DNA from: Carboxylicivirga marina
GTDB taxonomy: Bacteria > Bacteroidota > Bacteroidia > Bacteroidales > Marinilabiliaceae
Reading direction: 5' to 3'
DNA length: 53,213 bases
Assembly: GCF_016612505.1 (NCBI RefSeq)
Contig: NZ_JAENRR010000034.1
Span: forward strand, 1-53,213
Shown in pieces: positions 24,953-34,839 of this stretch. Position numbers and translations under genes: made by a program. The notes under the pieces were generated by a model, which saw only the letters and a program-made list of their open reading frames with translations, did no database searches and was not told the DNA's origin. Position 1 is the stretch's first letter. Each line of letters begins with the position of its first letter.

Positions 24953-25501
24953 ATGATGAAACATAAAATTCTCGCATTTGGTGCGAGCTCAAGTCGACAG
25001 TCTATAAACAAGCAATTTGCTGCTTATGTCGCATCTCAATTGGATGATGTGCAAATTAATTTAATTGATTTAAATGATTTTGAAATGCCACTGTTTAGTG
25101 TTGATAAGGAGGCGGATATTGGTATTCCTGAATTAGCACATGCTTTTAAGAGGCTAATAAAGGATGCTGATGGAGTAATCATCTCATTGGCTGAGCATAA
25201 TGGTTCCTATTCGGCGGCATATAAAAATATTTTCGATTGGGTATCACGCATTGAAAAGGAGTTTTGGTACGATAAACCCTTGCTATTATTGGCGACATCA
25301 CCAGGTCCTCGGGGAGGTATGAGAGTGCTTGACCATGCTTCTAAAGCTTATGGATATGCTAATAAAAGCCTGGTAGGTAGTTTATCACTTCCTATATTTC
25401 ATAAAAACTTTGATGTGACTAAAGGCATCCTAAATGAAGGGTTAGCCAAAGAGCTACAAGAGTTGTTAATTAAGTTTCATGAGAAAGTGCTTACTACATG
25501 A
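24953..25501 (+). CDS. NAD(P)H-dependent FMN reductase-like flavoprotein
   Basis: A flavodoxin-fold protein of about 182 aa of the NADPH-dependent FMN reductase family. The FMN phosphate-binding loop is GASSSRQSINKQF (from residue 9), and the second FMN contact is LAEHNGSYSAAYKNIFDWVSR with SPGPRGGMRVLDHA near the C-terminus. The frame opens at a TTG at 24932, but the adjacent ATGs at 24953/24956 give the natural start. Likely function is FMN or quinone reduction. The 3' end overlaps the convergent rsmD gene by 8 bp. Confidence 0.88.
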   Translation: MMKHKILAFGASSSRQSINKQFAAYVASQLDDVQINLIDLNDFEMPLFSVDKEADIGIPELAHAFKRLIKDADGVIISLAEHNGSYSAAYKNIFDWVSRIEKEFWYDKPLLLLATSPGPRGGMRVLDHASKAYGYANKSLVGSLSLPIFHKNFDVTKGILNEGLAKELQELLIKFHEKVLTT

Positions 25502-26027
25502 AAAACGAAAAATGAACTTTACCATACTTTTTTACCTCAGTAAATCTGGAGTGTTGCTCAAAACTCATTTTATCTGAATGCTCAAGAATAAAAGTTCCAT
25601 CAGTTTTTAATAAGGTATTTTCAAAAAAGCGATCGGGAATAGACTCAAAATCTTTTAAATCAAATGGAGGATCGGCAAATACAAGATCGTACTGCAAATT
25701 ACATTTCTTAATGTATTTAAAAGCATCAGCTTTAATAACTTGAATGTCATCGTCCAAACCAAACTCCTTAATCATTGACTTGATAAAGCTAAAATGCTTG
25801 TAGTTCAGCTCAACTGTGGTCACATTAGTGCATCCGCGAGAAGCAAATTCATAGGATATGCTACCAGTGCCACCAAATAAATCCAGTACACTTAATTCAT
25901 CGAAATCAACCCGATTATTGAGTACATTAAACAAGCTTTCGCGGGCAATATCAGTTGTTGGGCGTGCCGAAAAGCTTTTGGGTGGAGAAAAACGTCTGCC
26001 TTTTAATGTGCCACTGATTATACGCAT
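25494..26027 (-). CDS. rsmD: 16S rRNA (guanine-966 N2)-methyltransferase
   Basis: RsmD methylates G966 of 16S rRNA using S-adenosylmethionine. The 177-aa protein opens with MRIISGTLKGRRF and has RPTTDIARESLFNVLNN, the SAM motif VLDLFGGTGSISYEFASRG (about 46-64) and the catalytic FADPPFDL (about 116-123). It overlaps the upstream DUF3822 gene by 10 bp, so the two are translationally coupled. Confidence 0.95.
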   Translation of the reverse strand: MRIISGTLKGRRFSPPKSFSARPTTDIARESLFNVLNNRVDFDELSVLDLFGGTGSISYEFASRGCTNVTTVELNYKHFSFIKSMIKEFGLDDDIQVIKADAFKYIKKCNLQYDLVFADPPFDLKDFESIPDRFFENTLLKTDGTFILEHSDKMSFEQHSRFTEVKKYGKVHFSFFM

Positions 26028-26872
26028 AATGCCAGATTAAATAAATTATGAAACTGTAGAATGTCACCCTCTTTAATACGCATGTTATTGCTGAATTTGA
26101 AGTGAGGAGTTGGCGATGTTAGTTTTGTTTGTCTGATGTAATTCTTTAGTTCTTTAAAGATTTCTTTTTGCTTATCAGGCAATCCATGAAGCAGTACATT
26201 AGTACTATCAGCTTCAAGTTTTAGTTGCTCAAATGTGAATAAAACAAAATACAGGAAATCATTGATGTTGTCGTACGCATATGAGTTGCATAAGGCCATT
26301 TTTCGATCTTTAATGATCAGCAAATCAAAAAACGTATTATGAACCCCAATGTGCATTACCACTTCCTGTTTCTTAAGCTGACTTGCAATTAAACAGCCTT
26401 CAACAAAGGGCGAGTAATGCTGGTAAAACTGCACGTTTTCAAACTGCGTTTTTACCAGGTGATACATAAATTGCGGGATGCTAAAAATGTTCCAGGCATC
26501 CGCCATTTTTATTTTCTGTGATACTAACTCATAGGGCTCCTCACTTTCTGAATGATTAAATTTATACAATTCAGAAAGTTTAGTCGGATCATACAAAGCT
26601 GACGGAACTAAAGTGTTTTTTGTCGATTCATACAAGAAGAATACTTTTTTATAAGGTAGCTGCAACAGTTCTTCCTTTAGAAGCACTTCCTGTGTTTTTA
26701 TATTGTCTTTGCTATGGTCGCTAAATGGGATATTAGCAAATGCAATATAGGTATTAGTAACCGGGTCTAATACACAAAAAGAAAGTCCACCCGAAGAAGA
26801 TCGGATGGACAGAAAATAAGATGTTGTAATACTTGCGTCAAACGACTGATCTACAACGTATGTCTTGGTCAT
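26018..26872 (-). CDS. DUF3822 family protein
   Basis: This 284-aa Bacteroidota protein often precedes rsmD, as here. Two actin-like/ASKHA-type halves are suggested by YFLSIRSSSGGLSFCVLDP near the N-terminus and the central MHIGVHNTFFDLLIIKDRKM (about 177-196). No catalytic residues can be named and the function is unknown. It lies 7 bp downstream of the membrane-anchored protein gene and overlaps rsmD. Confidence 0.85.
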   Translation of the reverse strand: MTKTYVVDQSFDASITTSYFLSIRSSSGGLSFCVLDPVTNTYIAFANIPFSDHSKDNIKTQEVLLKEELLQLPYKKVFFLYESTKNTLVPSALYDPTKLSELYKFNHSESEEPYELVSQKIKMADAWNIFSIPQFMYHLVKTQFENVQFYQHYSPFVEGCLIASQLKKQEVVMHIGVHNTFFDLLIIKDRKMALCNSYAYDNINDFLYFVLFTFEQLKLEADSTNVLLHGLPDKQKEIFKELKNYIRQTKLTSPTPHFKFSNNMRIKEGDILQFHNLFNLALCV

Positions 26873-26879
26873 AAAAATA

Positions 26880-27512
26880 CTATTCCCAGTTACCTGCGTT
26901 ATTGTTCGCAGCGTCTAATGAACCTACTTTTAGTCCTGGATATCTCTCCAACTTCCCAGTCTTATCGTTCAGGTTAATAACTTCCTGAGCTTCTAATCCT
27001 GCCAAGTAAATGTTGTTATGAACTTTAGCTTCGAAAACCTGTACTTTAACACCAGATCCTGTAACTACTACACCAGCACCCATTTCATACATTTTTCCAC
27101 CTTCAACAAATGGAACAAACTTTAAAGAATCAACCGGGTAATTAACAGGAAATAACGAATCTTTCACACTCACACGAATTGTATCACGGCTAATGATACC
27201 TAATGCAAGAGCTTTAATTTCAGTAATACCAGCTTCTCTCATACTATCGGTTAAACTACCTTCTTTCCTAACCAATGGTAAAGAATCGTTAAGGATGAAG
27301 TTAATTAAAGTGTCGTAGCTTCCCGTGTACTTGTTGTGAACCGATTTGTAAGCAACCTGAGCATCTCTGGTATAGATTAACTTTTCAACGTTTGCTTCTT
27401 CTCTTAATGCTTGCTGCTCTTGAAAGCGAATTGGTTTATTAATACTCTCAACACAGAACCAGCCTAGCGCAATAATTGCAATAGTAAGAACAATCTGAAT
27501 AACTGTTTTCAT
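26880..27512 (-). CDS. Membrane-anchored protein of unknown function
   Basis: A 210-aa protein with one N-terminal transmembrane helix (about 4-22) and a periplasmic or extracytoplasmic remainder. A short helical stretch (25-55) is followed by a beta-rich region ending in an Asn-rich tail (DAANNNAGNWE). It heads the three-gene group with DUF3822 and rsmD, a context conserved in related bacteria as far as I know. No domain is recognised. Confidence 0.75.
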   Translation of the reverse strand: MKTVIQIVLTIAIIALGWFCVESINKPIRFQEQQALREEANVEKLIYTRDAQVAYKSVHNKYTGSYDTLINFILNDSLPLVRKEGSLTDSMREAGITEIKALALGIISRDTIRVSVKDSLFPVNYPVDSLKFVPFVEGGKMYEMGAGVVVTGSGVKVQVFEAKVHNNIYLAGLEAQEVINLNDKTGKLERYPGLKVGSLDAANNNAGNWE

Positions 27513-27601
27513 TATCTTCGGAATTTTGTTTTAGTTTGAATGCACAAATTTAAAAAAAAAATCAAATTACAGATTTTAAAAAGCTTTTATCTACACTAAA
27601 A

Positions 27602-29026
27602 ATGCTAAATAATCATATATCCAGTCTAATTACGCAAAAGTTTGCTTTTAAACCAACAGATTCACAACAATCACTCATCGATGGTTTGGGCGAATTTATT
27701 ATGCAAGAAGGATCTCGAAATATATGCCTTATCAAAGGGTACGCAGGTACAGGGAAAACATCCTTGATGAAGGCTTTTACGGATGTATTGGAAGAGTTGA
27801 AATTACCAAGCCAATTAATGGCACCAACAGGTAGAGCTGCTAAAGTTTTAAGTAGTTATACTCAAAAACCAGCATATACAATTCATAAGCTCATTTACCG
27901 TCGTCAGTCTTCAAACGATGATTTTGGCTCTTTTAACCTTAATTACAATAAGGCCAAAGATGCTATTTTCATTGTGGATGAGGCATCTATGATATCCAAT
28001 AATAGTATAGATTATACCATGTTTGGCAGTGGCCGACTGCTTGAAGATTTGCTAAATTTTGTTTTTAGAAATGACCGTTGTAAGCTTGTAATAATTGGAG
28101 ATGTGGCACAGTTACCACCTGTTGGTTTTGACGAGAGTCCGGCACTGGATAAGCTTTATCTTGAGAGTTTAGGGATGCAGGTGAAAGATTATTTCTTGAG
28201 TGAGGTTGTGCGTCAGGAAGAAGATAGTGGAATCTTATACAATGCCACCAAGCTACGATTTATGCTTGATGAGGGCTTGTTTGAACCAACTTATCCTGCG
28301 CTAGAAGCAAAAGGATATCCTGACTTTAAAAGGCTCTCAGGAGAGGAGCTGATTGATGAACTTAACTGGTGTCAGGAAAATTATGGATTAGATGAAACGC
28401 TCGTGGTTTGTCGCTCAAATAAGCGTGCCAACCTTTTTAATCGTGGTATACGTGCGAGTATTTTGTATCGCGAAGAGGAATTGACTGTAACCGACCATTT
28501 GTTAATTATGAAAAATAATTACCATTGGTTGAAAGATAGTAAAGAAGCCGATTTTATTGCCAATGGTGATATTGCTGAGGTCGTTCGAATAAATGGCTAT
28601 GAGGAATTGTACGATCGTCGTTTTGCTAACGTGACTTTGCGATTAACGGATTATGAACATCTGGAGATTGATGTGAAAATTATATTGGATGCTTTGCATA
28701 CTGACACGGCCGGATTTTCGAAGGAGGAACAAGAGGCTTTTTTTAAGAATGTAATGGAAGATTATGAAGAAGAAAAGTCACAACGAAAGAAGTATGAGAA
28801 GGTAAAAGAGAATCCTTACTACAATGCTTTGCAAGTGAAATATGCTTATGCGATGACCTGTCATAAATCTCAAGGTGGTCAGTGGAAAGCCGTGTTTGTT
28901 GACCAAGGATATATTCCTGAAGAACAAATGGGAACAGGTTATTTTCGATGGTTATATACTGCTTTGACACGTGCCACCGAACGGGTGTATTTGGTTAATT
29001 TCAAAGATGAGTTTTTTGAAGAATAA
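27602..29026 (+). CDS. RecD/Dda-like superfamily 1B DNA helicase
   Basis: A 474-aa helicase with Walker A GYAGTGKT (46-53), GRAAKVLSSYTQKPAYTIHKLIY as motif Ia region, Walker B FIVDEASM (about 121-128), GDVAQLPPVG motif III, and the C-terminal UvrD-like domain with YAYAMTCHKSQGGQW and ALTRATERVYLV. It resembles phage Dda and the short RecD2-like helicases of Bacteroidota, so 5'-3' translocation is expected. No RecB/RecC homologue is adjacent. It is divergent from the 26880-27512 gene with about 90 bp between starts. Confidence 0.88.
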   Translation: MLNNHISSLITQKFAFKPTDSQQSLIDGLGEFIMQEGSRNICLIKGYAGTGKTSLMKAFTDVLEELKLPSQLMAPTGRAAKVLSSYTQKPAYTIHKLIYRRQSSNDDFGSFNLNYNKAKDAIFIVDEASMISNNSIDYTMFGSGRLLEDLLNFVFRNDRCKLVIIGDVAQLPPVGFDESPALDKLYLESLGMQVKDYFLSEVVRQEEDSGILYNATKLRFMLDEGLFEPTYPALEAKGYPDFKRLSGEELIDELNWCQENYGLDETLVVCRSNKRANLFNRGIRASILYREEELTVTDHLLIMKNNYHWLKDSKEADFIANGDIAEVVRINGYEELYDRRFANVTLRLTDYEHLEIDVKIILDALHTDTAGFSKEEQEAFFKNVMEDYEEEKSQRKKYEKVKENPYYNALQVKYAYAMTCHKSQGGQWKAVFVDQGYIPEEQMGTGYFRWLYTALTRATERVYLVNFKDEFFEE

Positions 29027-29272
29027 AATGTTTTTTAGCATGAGAAATCTTGACTTTTCTATGCTGAAAAATATGATGAAAGCTTTGTGTTGATTACCAG
29101 ATACATCAAGAATAATAACGTTTATTTGACAATAGTAGATGTAACAAAAAATGCTTTTTCTAGTATATTCAGTTGGGGAATATGAATCAAAGTCACATTG
29201 ACCTGCTACTGGAAATATGTGGGAAGAATGAATTGTAAAAGGAAGTGGGGAGTGACGTTAATGTCAGTATGA
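29027..29272. other. Spacer after the helicase gene
   Basis: No clear gene. An imperfect hairpin at about 29037-29065 (AGCATGAGAAA...TTTTCTATGCT) may be the helicase terminator but lacks a strong T run. A frame of 18 codons at 29182 (MNQSHIDLLLEICGKNEL) looks protein-like but is too short to call. Confidence 0.4.
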
Positions 29273-29494
29273 ATGTTGAATAAAAAATCGGGAAGGAAAG
29301 AGGCCGATAGGTACTTTTTTCTGTCAAAAGAAATGAAATGTAAGCTATACCACAGTTTGCTCATGGGGTTTCCAATTGTCGAATCTTGGAAAGAAAATCG
29401 AAACTCCTTTTATGAATGTACATATTGTGGCCGAATTTGGAAAGGTAAGGAAGGTGAAAATACAAAGTTAAAGTATCGATTGTTCCGAGGGTAA
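29273..29494 (+). CDS. Small hypothetical protein
   Basis: A 73-codon ATG ORF, strongly basic, with one CxxC pair in ECTYCGRIWKGKEG (about 48-61) that could be half of a zinc site. It lies just before a bidirectional terminator on the same strand as the helicase gene, which favours a real gene, but no family is recognised. Confidence 0.4.
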   Translation: MLNKKSGRKEADRYFFLSKEMKCKLYHSLLMGFPIVESWKENRNSFYECTYCGRIWKGKEGENTKLKYRLFRG

Positions 29495-29509
29495 AATATA
29501 AGACAAGAA

Positions 29510-29541
29510 AAAAGCGAAGCTCACTGATGAACTTCGCTTTT
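29510..29541. terminator. Bidirectional intrinsic terminator
   Basis: AAAAGCGAAG (29510-29519) pairs with CTTCGCTTTT (29532-29541), a 10-bp stem with a 12-nt loop, between a plus-strand ORF and the minus-strand pgcA. Confidence 0.85.
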
Positions 29542-29560
29542 ATTGTTTTAAATCGATATT

Positions 29561-31309
29561 CTATATTCCTAAATCTTTAGCGATGTTGTCAATGATAGCA
29601 TCTGCCTTTTCATTAGCTGGATAAAACTCATCCTTGCTATTCATTGGAACTTTTACTTCAAAGTAGAATTTAATTTTAGGTTCGGTACCTGACGGGCGAA
29701 CTGATACTTTGTAACCATTTTCAGTAAAGAACTGAAGTACATTTGACTCACCAGGTAAATCAATGGCTTCGTGTTTATTCTCCAGTACATGGAAGGCATC
29801 TAACTTAGAATAGTCTTTGATAATACTTACCTTATCGCCAGCCAATGTTTGAGGTGGAGTACTGCGGAAATTAGCCATTAATTGCTTAATTTCATCAGCG
29901 CCTGATTTTCCTTCACGAACAATATAAATCATCTTTTCTTTTGAAAAACCATATTCCATGTAAATGTCTTGTAATACATCAAACAATGTTTTACCATTAT
30001 CTTTAGCCCAGGCGGCTATTTCGGCTGTGATGGTAATGGCTGCAACAGCATCTTTATCGCGCACGTAGTCACCAGGTAAGAAGCCGTATGACTCTTCGCC
30101 ACCGCAAATGTATTTTTTCTTTCCTTCAAGCTCCCTGATGACTTTAGCAATCCACTTAAAACCAGTGTAAACATCAAAATATTCAACACCATTTTTAATG
30201 GCTATTTCTTTAAGTAATTCAGATGTAACAATGGTTTTTACAATGTATTCTTTACCGGTAAGTAAGCCACGTTCTTTCCATTTTTTAAGCATGTACCAGG
30301 TTAAAAGAGTAGCTGTTTGGTTACCGTTAACCAATACAAATTCGTCTTTCTCATTTCTCACAGCAATTCCAAGGCGATCACTGTCCGGATCCGATGCCAT
30401 CACAATGTCAGCATTCGTCTCACGTGCTTTGTTTAATGCCATTTCAAGCGCAGCAGGCTCTTCCGGATTTGGAGACACAACCGTAGGGAATTCACCACTA
30501 ACAACATCTTGTTCAGGTACGTTTATCACGTTTTCAAAACCACACTTGCGTAAAGCAGCAGGGATGATTTCAACACCGGTTCCGTGGATAGGAGAATACA
30601 CAACCTTAAGGTCCTTGTTGCGATCAATTAAATCCTGATCTAACACAAGACTTTTAACGACATCAAGGTATTGGTTATCCATGTCCTTACCAAGTACTTC
30701 AATCAGTTCCTTATTGCCCTCAAATTTGATGTCGTCAACCGATGCAATATTCTTAACTTCATCGATAACATTTGTATCGTGCGGAGCGGTTAATTGTGCA
30801 CCATCATTCCAATAAGCCTTATATCCGTTATATGCTTTGGGGTTGTGAGAAGCGGTGATGATAACACCACTTTGACAGCCTAACTGGCGGATGGCATATG
30901 AAACTTCCGGTGTTGGACGTAAATCTTCAAACATGTATGCTTTAATACCGTTGGCGCTAAAAATGTCAGCGACTACTTCAGAAAACAAGCGACTGTTATT
31001 ACGGCAATCGTGACCGATAACCACACCAATCTGGTCTACATCCGTGAAGTTTTTAAGCAGATAGTTGGCTAAGCCTTGAGTAGCCGCACCTACAGTGTAG
31101 ATATTCATTCGGTTTGAGCCAGCTCCCATGATGCCACGTAAGCCACCTGTTCCAAACTCCAAATCTTTATAAAATGAGTCGATTAAATCTGTCTTATCCT
31201 CGTTGTCCATCATTGCTTTGATGGATGCTTTCGTTTCTGCATCATAGTTGCCATCAAGCCACTCTTGTGCTTTTTTAACAACTGCATTTAATACATCCTG
31301 ATTTTGCAT
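29561..31309 (-). CDS. Phosphoglucomutase/phosphomannomutase (alpha-D-phosphohexomutase)
   Basis: A 582-aa phospho-sugar mutase of the PgcA/PGM2-like group. The phosphoserine loop TASHNPKAYNGYK is at 152-164 (S154), the metal-binding loop is DPDSDRLG (about 308-315), the sugar-binding loop is GGEESYGF, and the phosphate-binding loop VRPSGTEPKIKFY is near the C-terminus. It interconverts glucose-6-phosphate and glucose-1-phosphate (or the mannose equivalents), feeding the RfbA and UDP-glucose steps. It is the last gene of the nucleotide-sugar cluster, 33 bp after rfbD. Confidence 0.92.
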   Translation of the reverse strand: MQNQDVLNAVVKKAQEWLDGNYDAETKASIKAMMDNEDKTDLIDSFYKDLEFGTGGLRGIMGAGSNRMNIYTVGAATQGLANYLLKNFTDVDQIGVVIGHDCRNNSRLFSEVVADIFSANGIKAYMFEDLRPTPEVSYAIRQLGCQSGVIITASHNPKAYNGYKAYWNDGAQLTAPHDTNVIDEVKNIASVDDIKFEGNKELIEVLGKDMDNQYLDVVKSLVLDQDLIDRNKDLKVVYSPIHGTGVEIIPAALRKCGFENVINVPEQDVVSGEFPTVVSPNPEEPAALEMALNKARETNADIVMASDPDSDRLGIAVRNEKDEFVLVNGNQTATLLTWYMLKKWKERGLLTGKEYIVKTIVTSELLKEIAIKNGVEYFDVYTGFKWIAKVIRELEGKKKYICGGEESYGFLPGDYVRDKDAVAAITITAEIAAWAKDNGKTLFDVLQDIYMEYGFSKEKMIYIVREGKSGADEIKQLMANFRSTPPQTLAGDKVSIIKDYSKLDAFHVLENKHEAIDLPGESNVLQFFTENGYKVSVRPSGTEPKIKFYFEVKVPMNSKDEFYPANEKADAIIDNIAKDLGI

Positions 31310-31342
31310 TTTTCTGTTATTTGTGGTGTTAGATAATCTTCG

Positions 31343-32212
31343 TTATTTTAAAAGTAACAGGCATTTATCTAAACTATCTTTCCAATAAGGGATAGATACA
31401 TTATATACCTGTTTAATTTTAGCCTTATTAAGAACACTATAATGCGGTCTTGGTGCTGGCGTTGGATAATCCTTCGTTTCGATCGGATTAACTCTGCAAG
31501 ATATGTTCATTTTTTGATGAATTGCAAGTGTAAAATCATACCAGCTTGCTACTCCTTCATTGCTATAGTGATAGATACCAGGTTCGAATGTTGTTACTTT
31601 AGATATGTCAGCATCTACTATATGCAAAATGATATCGGCCAAATCACCAGCGTAGGTAGGTGTGCCCACCTGATCGAAGATAACGCCTAGTTCATCTCTT
31701 TCGTTTCCGAGGCGAATCATCGTTTTAACAAAGTTATTGCCATGTATTGAATAAAGCCACGATGTTCGGATAACCATTGACTCTTTGTTATGAGATAAAA
31801 GGGCTCGTTCTCCATTTAACTTGGTTGATCCGTATACTGAATTAGGGTTTGTAGTATCTGTTTCAACATATGGCCGGTGATTACTGCCATCAAATACATA
31901 ATCTGTTGAAACGTGTATCACCTTCGCGCCAATTTCATTGGCTGATTGACCAATTGTGGCTAAGGCGCTTGTATTTATTTTTGTGGCCAGTTCTACTTCC
32001 TCTTCAGCTTTATCAACGGCAGTATACGCTGTGCAATTAACGATGTAATCAAAATTTTTACTTTTGATAGTGTCAACTAATTGTTGTGTATTGGTGACAT
32101 CAAGTGATTGCAGGCTGGTAAATGTAAAGTTAACTTTATTTAAAACCTTACATTGTTTCTTGATTTCAAGGCCTAATTGTCCTTCTGAACCTATGATGAG
32201 TATTTCTTTCAT
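31343..32212 (-). CDS. rfbD: dTDP-4-dehydrorhamnose reductase
   Basis: RfbD performs the last, NAD(P)H-dependent step of dTDP-L-rhamnose synthesis. The 289-aa SDR protein has GSEGQLGLEI (8-17) as the nucleotide loop, VSTDYVFDGS (about 98-107) and the catalytic YGSTKLNGE (Tyr and Lys, about 126-134). It directly abuts rfbC (shared base at 32212), indicating translational coupling. Confidence 0.93.
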   Translation of the reverse strand: MKEILIIGSEGQLGLEIKKQCKVLNKVNFTFTSLQSLDVTNTQQLVDTIKSKNFDYIVNCTAYTAVDKAEEEVELATKINTSALATIGQSANEIGAKVIHVSTDYVFDGSNHRPYVETDTTNPNSVYGSTKLNGERALLSHNKESMVIRTSWLYSIHGNNFVKTMIRLGNERDELGVIFDQVGTPTYAGDLADIILHIVDADISKVTTFEPGIYHYSNEGVASWYDFTLAIHQKMNISCRVNPIETKDYPTPAPRPHYSVLNKAKIKQVYNVSIPYWKDSLDKCLLLLK

Positions 32213-32772
32213 TAAATGCTAAAAACAAAGTTGTGTTCTGCCTCTTTGAATGATGGTAAAATGCTGTCCTTTGATGATATAATAGCTTTGTCGGCTGGAA
32301 TTTGCCAATTAATATTCAACTTTGCATCGTTATAGACAATCCCTCTTTCAGCCTCCTGACTGTAGTAATTGTCACATTTATAGCTGACAATTGCGGTTTC
32401 ACTTAAAACTGAAAAGCCATGGGCAAATCCCTGTGGAATAAAAAATTGCAACTTGTTTTCTGCTGATAATTCTACAGCATAATGTTGACCAAATGTTGGT
32501 GAATTTTTTCTTAAATCAACTGCCACATCCAGAATTTTACCTTCAAGTGCGTGTATTAATTTTGATTGCGAGTAAGGTGCTAACTGGTAATGTAATCCAC
32601 GTATAACACCATAGCTTGATTTAGATATATTGTCCTGAACGAAATTTGAGCTTATGCCGGCTTCTTTGTATCTGTTCTCGGCAAACACTTCCAGAAAGAA
32701 ACCTCTGGGATCGCTAAATACTTCAGGTTTGATGATTAATAAGTTAGGAATGCTGGTTTTAATAATTTCCAT
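32212..32772 (-). CDS. rfbC: dTDP-4-dehydrorhamnose 3,5-epimerase
   Basis: RfbC epimerises C3 and C5 of dTDP-4-keto-6-deoxyglucose. The 186-aa cupin has DPRGFFLEVFAENRY (about 21-35), QDNISKSSYGVIRGLHYQL (about 47-65, catalytic His in GLHYQ), and PQGFAHGFSVLSE (about 113-125). It lies 106 bp downstream of rfbA and overlaps rfbD by one base. Confidence 0.94.
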   Translation of the reverse strand: MEIIKTSIPNLLIIKPEVFSDPRGFFLEVFAENRYKEAGISSNFVQDNISKSSYGVIRGLHYQLAPYSQSKLIHALEGKILDVAVDLRKNSPTFGQHYAVELSAENKLQFFIPQGFAHGFSVLSETAIVSYKCDNYYSQEAERGIVYNDAKLNINWQIPADKAIISSKDSILPSFKEAEHNFVFSI

Positions 32773-32878
32773 ATAAAACGATTTATGTGCAAATATAGAA
32801 AGATAATAAGTGTATTTATTAATAGTTTAACAAATTAAAAGTAAAACTGTGTTAATATTGTTTAACTGTCAATTGTCC

Positions 32879-33757
32879 TTATTTCTCATTCGAAATTCTT
32901 AATAAGTATTGGCCGTATTCATTCTTTATTAGAGGCTCGGCTAGTTTTAATAATTGTTGTTTGTTGATGAAGCCCATGGTGTAGGCTATTTCTTCAATAC
33001 AAGCGACCTTTAACCCTTGGCGATTTTCGATGGTTGATATAAAGTTAGAGGCTTGAAGTAAACTATCGTGAGTTCCCGTATCAAGCCAGGCAGCTCCACG
33101 CCCAAGGATTGACATCTTTAAGCGTTGTTCATTTAAATAGAGAACATTCAAATCAGTAATTTCAAGTTCACCTCGTTTTGATGGCTTCAAGCTTTTAGCT
33201 TTCTGAACAACATCATTACTATAAAAATATAAACCTGTTACTGCATAATGACTTTTGGGTTTTTCTGGTTTTTCTTCCAAGGATAGTACATTACCTGTTG
33301 AATCAAACTCAGCAACGCCATAACGTTCGGGATCATTTACATAATAGCCAAAAACAACAGCTCCGTCTTTTGTTTGGGCTGCATCCATTAGGGTGTTGGT
33401 AAAATCAAAAGCGTAAAAGATATTATCACCCAAGACCAATGCCACGTCATCATTTCCTATAAATTCTTCACCAATAATAAAGGCTTGTGCCAGTCCATCG
33501 GGCGAAGGTTGTTCGGCATAAGAAATGGCTAGTCCTAAATCAGAGCCATCACCAAATAATTCTTTATAAAGAGGTAAATCATGAGGTGTGCTAATAATTA
33601 ATATCTCCCTTATGCCAGCAAGCATCAAAACTGATAAAGGATAATAAATCATTGGTTTATTATACACCGGTATAATTTGTTTGGATATGCTTTTGGTTAT
33701 GGGATAAAGGCGTGTGCCTGAACCTCCTGCTAAAATGATACCTTTTCTTTTTGTCAT
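32879..33757 (-). CDS. rfbA: Glucose-1-phosphate thymidylyltransferase
   Basis: RfbA makes dTDP-glucose from dTTP and glucose-1-phosphate. The 292-aa protein has [17 protein letters not shown] (11-27), [34 protein letters not shown] and VLGDNIFY metal/nucleotide motifs. It is full length. The partner enzyme RfbB (dTDP-glucose 4,6-dehydratase) is not encoded in the window, so that step must come from elsewhere in the genome. Confidence 0.94.
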   Translation of the reverse strand: MTKRKGIILAGGSGTRLYPITKSISKQIIPVYNKPMIYYPLSVLMLAGIREILIISTPHDLPLYKELFGDGSDLGLAISYAEQPSPDGLAQAFIIGEEFIGNDDVALVLGDNIFYAFDFTNTLMDAAQTKDGAVVFGYYVNDPERYGVAEFDSTGNVLSLEEKPEKPKSHYAVTGLYFYSNDVVQKAKSLKPSKRGELEITDLNVLYLNEQRLKMSILGRGAAWLDTGTHDSLLQASNFISTIENRQGLKVACIEEIAYTMGFINKQQLLKLAEPLIKNEYGQYLLRISNEK

Positions 33758-33786
33758 TTTTAGAATGCTGAGTTGGTAAATGATAT

Positions 33787-34737
33787 TTAAGCTTCTTCTC
33801 TTTTTAAGAGCTCATCAAAATAATTGATGGTATGAGTTAAACCTTCTTTTAGTTGAACGTTTGGTTCCCAGTTGTTTAGTTTTTCTTTTGCCAATGTGAT
33901 GTCTGGTTGTCTTTGTAGTGGATCATCAGCTGGCAACGGCATGTAAGTAACTTTAGAATTAGAGTTTGTTAAGTCAATAACTGCTTGAGCAAGTTCAAGC
34001 ATTGTAAACTCATTAGGGTTACCAATATTAACCGGACCAATAAAATTGTCAGTATTCATCATTCGAATCATCCCTTCTACCAGGTCATCGACATATTGGA
34101 AGCTACGTGTTTGTTTTCCATCGCCAAAAATCGTGATGTCTTTGCCTTTTAATGCCTGAACGATAAAATTAGAAACAACACGTCCATCATTCGGGTTCAT
34201 ACGAGGTCCGTAAGTATTAAATATTCGAATGATGCGGATGTCAACACCATTTTGCTCATGATAATTAACAAACAAGCTTTCGGCGCATCGTTTACCTTCA
34301 TCGTAACAAGAGCGGATTCCTATAGGATTAACATTACCCCAATAGTCTTCTTGTTGCGGATGAACCAGCGGATCACCGTATACTTCGCTGGTTGATGCTT
34401 GTAGTATTCTGGCATTGATGCGTTTGGCCAGGCCAAGCATGTTGATGGCACCCATTACCGAGGTTTTAATCGTTTTAATAGAATTGTACTGGTAGTGCAC
34501 GGGTGAAGCAGGACAAGCCAGGTTATAGATTTGATCAACTTCAACAAAATAAGGATGCGTAACGTCGTGCCTGATGAGCTCAAAATATGGATTATCCATT
34601 AGATGAATAACATTGTCTTTACAACCTGTAAAGTAGTTGTCCATACAAATTACTTCGTTACCTTCTTTTAAAAGACGTTCACACAAATGAGATCCAATAA
34701 ATCCGGCACCTCCTGTTACAAGAATCCTTTTTTTCAT
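33787..34737 (-). CDS. UDP-glucuronate decarboxylase (UDP-xylose synthase)
   Basis: This extended SDR enzyme decarboxylates UDP-glucuronate to UDP-xylose. The NAD loop is [16 protein letters not shown] (8-23). [20 protein letters not shown] (about 75-94) and the catalytic SCYDEGKR (Tyr and Lys, about 143-150) match UXS rather than Rfb[11 protein letters not shown] and [10 protein letters not shown] follow. It is directly downstream of ugd, which makes its substrate, so the two form a UDP-glucose to UDP-xylose module inside the rhamnose cluster. Confidence 0.92.
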   Translation of the reverse strand: MKKRILVTGGAGFIGSHLCERLLKEGNEVICMDNYFTGCKDNVIHLMDNPYFELIRHDVTHPYFVEVDQIYNLACPASPVHYQYNSIKTIKTSVMGAINMLGLAKRINARILQASTSEVYGDPLVHPQQEDYWGNVNPIGIRSCYDEGKRCAESLFVNYHEQNGVDIRIIRIFNTYGPRMNPNDGRVVSNFIVQALKGKDITIFGDGKQTRSFQYVDDLVEGMIRMMNTDNFIGPVNIGNPNEFTMLELAQAVIDLTNSNSKVTYMPLPADDPLQRQPDITLAKEKLNNWEPNVQLKEGLTHTINYFDELLKREEA

Positions 34738-34790
34738 TATATATATTCTTTGTAATAAATAAGCTTAAAAATTATTCCCTGATAAATGAT

Positions 34791-34824
34791 AAAGCCTGAA
34801 AGGGTAAATAGTCTTTCAGGCTTT
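34791..34824 (-). terminator. Hairpin between ugd and the UDP-xylose synthase gene
   Basis: AAAGCCTGAAAG (34791-34802) pairs perfectly with CTTTCAGGCTTT (34813-34824), 12 bp with a 10-nt loop. The T-rich tail on the minus strand is weak (TTTATCATTT), so it may attenuate rather than fully stop transcription from ugd. Confidence 0.7.
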
Positions 34825-34839
34825 AAAGTGTTATTGTAA

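Noticed and set aside
30198-30638. 146-codon plus-strand ORF
   Set aside because: It is antisense to pgcA, whose motifs are intact; the Ser-rich composition is that of a shadow frame.
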